DNA of 38,665 nt from Janthinobacterium sp. GW458P (GTDB lineage Bacteria > Pseudomonadota > Gammaproteobacteria > Burkholderiales > Burkholderiaceae_D), in NCBI RefSeq assembly GCF_002127585.1, contig NZ_NEGZ01000055.1, positions 1 through 38,665 of the forward strand. Direction: 5' to 3'. The notes under the pieces were generated by a model that saw nothing but the letters and a program-made list of their open reading frames with translations, was not told the origin of the DNA and did not search any database. Positions 36,268 to 38,665 of the stretch are shown one piece after another. Position numbers and translations under genes: made by a program. Every line of letters starts with the position of its first letter. Position 1 is the stretch's first letter.

Positions 36268-37245
36268 ATGTTGATCAAGCGCAGTCCCAACGGCATCGAC
36301 TTGCCGTATTCTTCCGAAATCACGCCGCGCGCCGTGTTTGAATCGCGCCGCAGCTTCATCAAGCAAATCGCCCTGGGCTCGATGTCCAGTGCGGCCTTGC
36401 TGGAAATGGCCAGCCGCGAAGCGTTCGCGCAAGGAAGCAATCCCAAGCTGGCAGCCAAATTGAATCCCGCCTATTCGGCGCTGGACAAGCCGACGGCCTA
36501 TAAAGACGCCACCAGCTACAACAATTTCTACGAGTTCGGCACGGACAAGAGCGATCCTGCACAAAACGCGGGCACCCTGCGCACGCGTCCCTGGACGGTC
36601 AGCATCGAAGGCGAAGTCAAGAAGCCGATGACGCTGGACCTCGACGCGCTGCTGAAGCTGGCGCCGCTGGAAGAGCGCGTCTACCGGCTGCGCTGCGTGG
36701 AAGGCTGGTCGATGGTCATCCCGTGGGTTGGTTATTCCTTCTCGGAAATTATCAAGAAGGTCGAGCCGACGGGCAACGCCAAGTACGTGGAATTCATCAG
36801 CCTGGCCGACAAGAAGCAGATGCCGGGCGTGGGCAGCCGCGTGCTGCAGTGGCCCTATACGGAAGGCTTGCGCATCGATGAGGCGAACCATCCGCTGGCG
36901 CTGCTGACCCTGGGCATGTATGGCGAAACCTTGCCGAACCAGAATGGCGCGCCCGTGCGGATGGTGTTGCCATGGAAATATGGCTTTAAATCGGCCAAAT
37001 CCATCGTCAAGATCCGTTTCGTCAAGGAACAGCCGCGCACGTCCTGGAACCTGTCGGCGCCGTCCGAATACGGCTTTTATTCGAATGTGAACCCGAACGT
37101 CGACCATCCGCGCTGGTCGCAGGCGTCCGAGCGGCGTATCGGCGAAGACGGCTTTCTGACGCGCAAGCGCAAGACCCTGATGTTCAACGGCTACAACGAT
37201 GTCGCCTCGCTGTACGCGGGCATGGACCTGAAGAAGTTCTTTTAA
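36268..37245 (+). CDS. msrP: Periplasmic methionine sulfoxide reductase MsrP (molybdenum cofactor)
   Basis: 325 residues. Twin-arginine signal S26-R-R-S-F-I-K32 followed by a hydrophobic stretch and AFAQ cleavage region. Sulfite-oxidase fold with the molybdenum-binding C143 in [11 protein letters not shown]. Reduces oxidised methionine in many periplasmic proteins, using electrons passed from MsrQ. CCGGAG upstream of the start. The next gene, msrQ, begins 10 bp after its stop, the usual pair. Confidence 0.96.
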   Translation: MLIKRSPNGIDLPYSSEITPRAVFESRRSFIKQIALGSMSSAALLEMASREAFAQGSNPKLAAKLNPAYSALDKPTAYKDATSYNNFYEFGTDKSDPAQNAGTLRTRPWTVSIEGEVKKPMTLDLDALLKLAPLEERVYRLRCVEGWSMVIPWVGYSFSEIIKKVEPTGNAKYVEFISLADKKQMPGVGSRVLQWPYTEGLRIDEANHPLALLTLGMYGETLPNQNGAPVRMVLPWKYGFKSAKSIVKIRFVKEQPRTSWNLSAPSEYGFYSNVNPNVDHPRWSQASERRIGEDGFLTRKRKTLMFNGYNDVASLYAGMDLKKFF

Positions 37246-37254
37246 GGAAAGACC

Positions 37255-37908
37255 ATGGCCCTCAACCCCACGCCGAAACAGTTGTCGCTATTCAAAAGCC
37301 TGGTTTTCCTGTTGGCACTGCTGCCGTTTGCGCGCATGGTGTGGCTGACCTATACGGGACAACTGGTGGAGCCGCTGGAATTCATCACGCGGGGCACGGG
37401 CGACTGGACCCTGTATTTTCTGTGCATCAGCCTGGCGGTGACGCCCTTGCGGCGCCTCACGCAGTGGAATTGGCTGATCAAGTTGCGGCGCATGCTGGGC
37501 CTGTTTGCGTTTTTCTACGCGGCGCTGCATTTCACCACCTTCCTGTGGTTCGATCACTTTTTTGATGTGCAGGAAATGTGGAAGGATGTGCTCAAGCGAC
37601 CATTCATCACGGTGGGCTTCATCGCCTTTGTATTGCTCATTCCGCTGGCCGTGACGAGCACGAACGGCATGGTCAAACGCCTGGGCGGCAAGCGCTGGCA
37701 GTGGCTGCACCGTTTGATTTACATCATCGCGCCGCTGGGCATCCTGCACTTCTGGTGGATGAAGGCGGGCAAGCACAATTTCGCGCAACCGATCCTGTTT
37801 GGCAGTATCGTCGCGCTACTGCTGTTAATGCGCGTGTATGTCGCCTGGAGCAAGCGCGTCAAGAACGCCAGGGCGGCGCATGCCGCCACCCCGGTGCGCT
37901 CCGTTTAG
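37255..37908 (+). CDS. msrQ: Haem-binding membrane subunit MsrQ
   Basis: 217 residues with about six membrane helices; ferric-reductase-like domain. Histidines in FFYAALHFTTFLWF and KRWQWLHRLIYIIAPLGILHFW are likely haem b ligands. Takes electrons from the respiratory quinone pool or flavin and feeds MsrP. AAGGAAAG (37244-37251) is the ribosome binding site. Its stop codon overlaps that of lptM on the other strand by 4 bp in total, so no room exists for a terminator between them. Confidence 0.95.
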   Translation: MALNPTPKQLSLFKSLVFLLALLPFARMVWLTYTGQLVEPLEFITRGTGDWTLYFLCISLAVTPLRRLTQWNWLIKLRRMLGLFAFFYAALHFTTFLWFDHFFDVQEMWKDVLKRPFITVGFIAFVLLIPLAVTSTNGMVKRLGGKRWQWLHRLIYIIAPLGILHFWWMKAGKHNFAQPILFGSIVALLLLMRVYVAWSKRVKNARAAHAATPVRSV

Positions 37909-38087
37909 GTCGCCGGCACGATCACGGGCGGCGGCGGCACGGGCGCCGGTTCGACGGGGCCTTTGGCCGGCGCGCCCTTGGCCGCTGGCGGCTTGGGCAG
38001 GTACAGGGGGCCGGGCTGGCCGCAGCCGGCCAGGACGCTAGAGACCACAATGGCGATGCCGATATAAAACGCTGAGGATGACTTCAC
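37905..38087 (-). CDS. lptM: LPS translocon maturation lipoprotein LptM (YifL-like)
   Basis: 60 residues from GTG at 38087 (MKSSSAFYIGIAIVVS), or 64 from GTG 38099. Lipobox LAGC followed by GQPGPLYLP, the hallmark of the LptM/YifL family, then a Pro/Ala-rich tail. LptM helps LptD form native disulfides in the outer membrane. The gene is commonly followed by lysA or dapF; here it runs straight into msrQ from the opposite side. Divergent from cyaY with only 40 bp between the start codons. Confidence 0.85.
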   Translation of the reverse strand: MKSSSAFYIGIAIVVSSVLAGCGQPGPLYLPKPPAAKGAPAKGPVEPAPVPPPPVIVPAT

Positions 38088-38127
38088 GATTAGAATCACG
38101 GTTTGATTAAGATCTTTGGAGTGTAGC

Positions 38128-38457
38128 ATGAGCGAATCGGAATTCCTGGCCCTGGCCGAAGCCACCCTGACGGACATCGAGGCGGCGCTGGACCGGCTGA
38201 ACGATGCGGACGTGCTCGACGTCGAATGCAGCCGCAGCGGCAACGTGCTGGAAATCGAATTCATCGATAACGGCACGAAAATCATCGTCAACAGCCAGGC
38301 CCCCATGCGCGAAATGTGGGTGGCGGCCCGTTCCGGCGGTTTTCATTACAAGCGCGTGGGCAATGAATGGATCAACACGCGCGACGGCTCCGAACTGTTT
38401 GCCGCCTTGTCCAGCATGGCCAGCGAGCAGGCGGGCGCACCCGTCGTGCTGAAGTAA
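38128..38457 (+). CDS. cyaY: Iron-sulfur cluster assembly protein CyaY (frataxin)
   Basis: 109 residues from ATG 38128 (MSESEFLALAEATL), with TTTGGAG (38115-38121) upstream. N-terminal acidic helix with the Fe-binding face (TDIEAALDRLNDADVLDVE), then the beta-sheet signature IVNSQAPMREMWVAARSGGFHY. Regulates IscS activity and may supply iron. Next to lptM as in many proteobacteria. A strong terminator follows. Confidence 0.95.
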   Translation: MSESEFLALAEATLTDIEAALDRLNDADVLDVECSRSGNVLEIEFIDNGTKIIVNSQAPMREMWVAARSGGFHYKRVGNEWINTRDGSELFAALSSMASEQAGAPVVLK

Positions 38458-38477
38458 TTGTTTTAGCCGCGCGCAAT

Positions 38478-38512
38478 AAAAAAGGGCAGCCTCTTCAGGC
38501 TGCCCTTTTTTT
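38478..38512 (+). terminator. Strong terminator after cyaY
   Basis: AAAAAAGGGCAGCCT (38478-38492) pairs perfectly with AGGCTGCCCTTTTTT (38497-38511) around a CTTC loop. Its T-run ends about 7 bp before the IS element edge. Confidence 0.9.
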
Positions 38513-38518
38513 ATTTTA

Positions 38519-38665
38519 TGACCCGTCCTGGAATAAGTTGACACTTTTTCGTTACAGAGAAGGAGTGTCCGATGGAACAAGGGTTTCGACGCAGTCAGCG
38601 AGATTACAGCCTGGCTTTTAAATTGAGCGTTGTCGAGCAGGTTGAAAAAGGCGAGATGACGTACA
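38519..38665 (+). mobile_element. Left end of an IS3-family-like insertion sequence (truncated by window)
   Basis: The sequence starting TGACCCGTCCTGG at 38519 looks like a left terminal inverted repeat, 53 bp before a transposase-type start codon. The right end lies outside the window, so the repeat cannot be matched and the target duplication cannot be read. Confidence 0.6.
38572..38665 (+). CDS. IS3-family transposase OrfA, N-terminal part (3' end outside window)
   Basis: 31 codons remain, starting MEQGFRRSQRDYSLAFKLSV. The RDYSLAFKLSVVEQVEKGE pattern is the first helix of the helix-turn-helix (InsE/OrfA) proteins of IS3-family elements. AAGGAG (38560-38565) is a good ribosome binding site. 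OrfB and the frameshift site would lie beyond the window end. Confidence 0.7.
   Translation, partial: MEQGFRRSQRDYSLAFKLSVVEQVEKGEMTY

Noticed and set aside
38367-38621. Open frame overlapping the end of cyaY and the IS edge
   Set aside because: Out of frame with both real genes and crosses a strong terminator.

Overview
The window is a chromosomal segment from a betaproteobacterium. The best fit is the Oxalobacteraceae (Janthinobacterium / Massilia / Duganella type). This rests on the protein sequences, the high-GC codon use outside the ribosomal genes, System II cytochrome c maturation, and the tuf-S10-spc-alpha arrangement. It is an inference made without a database search.

Layout. 1-718: 3' end of tuf and then rpsJ (uS10). 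719-6352: a non-ribosomal block placed between rpsJ and rplC, where the S10 operon is normally continuous. It holds a DUF817 membrane protein, a complete creB-creC-creD set, and a small exported Cys-rich protein. 6353-11109: the rest of the S10 operon (rplC to rpsQ), with a good sigma70-type promoter just upstream. 11363-17981: spc-type cluster rplN to rplO, secY, infA, rpmJ, rpsM, rpsK. 18240-20483: rpsD, rpoA, rplQ, each separated by terminator-like hairpins. 20642-22594: dsbD. 22665-29846: an envelope-stress/efflux module: a Spy/CpxP-like periplasmic protein (minus strand), divergent from an OmpR-type regulator, a sensor kinase, an RND adaptor and an RND pump. 30117-31004: an unusual TonB-like protein. 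31081-31824: engB (minus). 32011-37908: cytochrome c4, the ResB/CcsA haem-delivery pair, and msrP-msrQ. 37905-38457: lptM (minus) and cyaY (plus), divergent. 38519-38665: left edge of an IS3-family-like element cut by the window end.

The genes fall into two themes. The first half is translation and transcription core (ribosomal proteins, SecY, IF-1, RNA polymerase alpha). The second half is dominated by envelope and redox quality control: DsbD (periplasmic reductant), Spy-like chaperone with a two-component system and efflux pump, c-type cytochrome assembly, and MsrPQ repair of oxidised periplasmic proteins.

Most genes are confidently named. The items most worth a second look are: the interruption of the S10 operon; the 70-aa protein with a mirror-image cysteine pattern and three TTGGTA repeats exactly 22 bp apart upstream of it; repeated ATACAA/TTGTAT boxes in the spy/regulator intergenic region; and the TonB-like protein, which carries a cytoplasmic CxxC knuckle and a TonB-type Ser/His transmembrane pattern but a different C-terminus. 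I see no tRNA, rRNA or CRISPR array.
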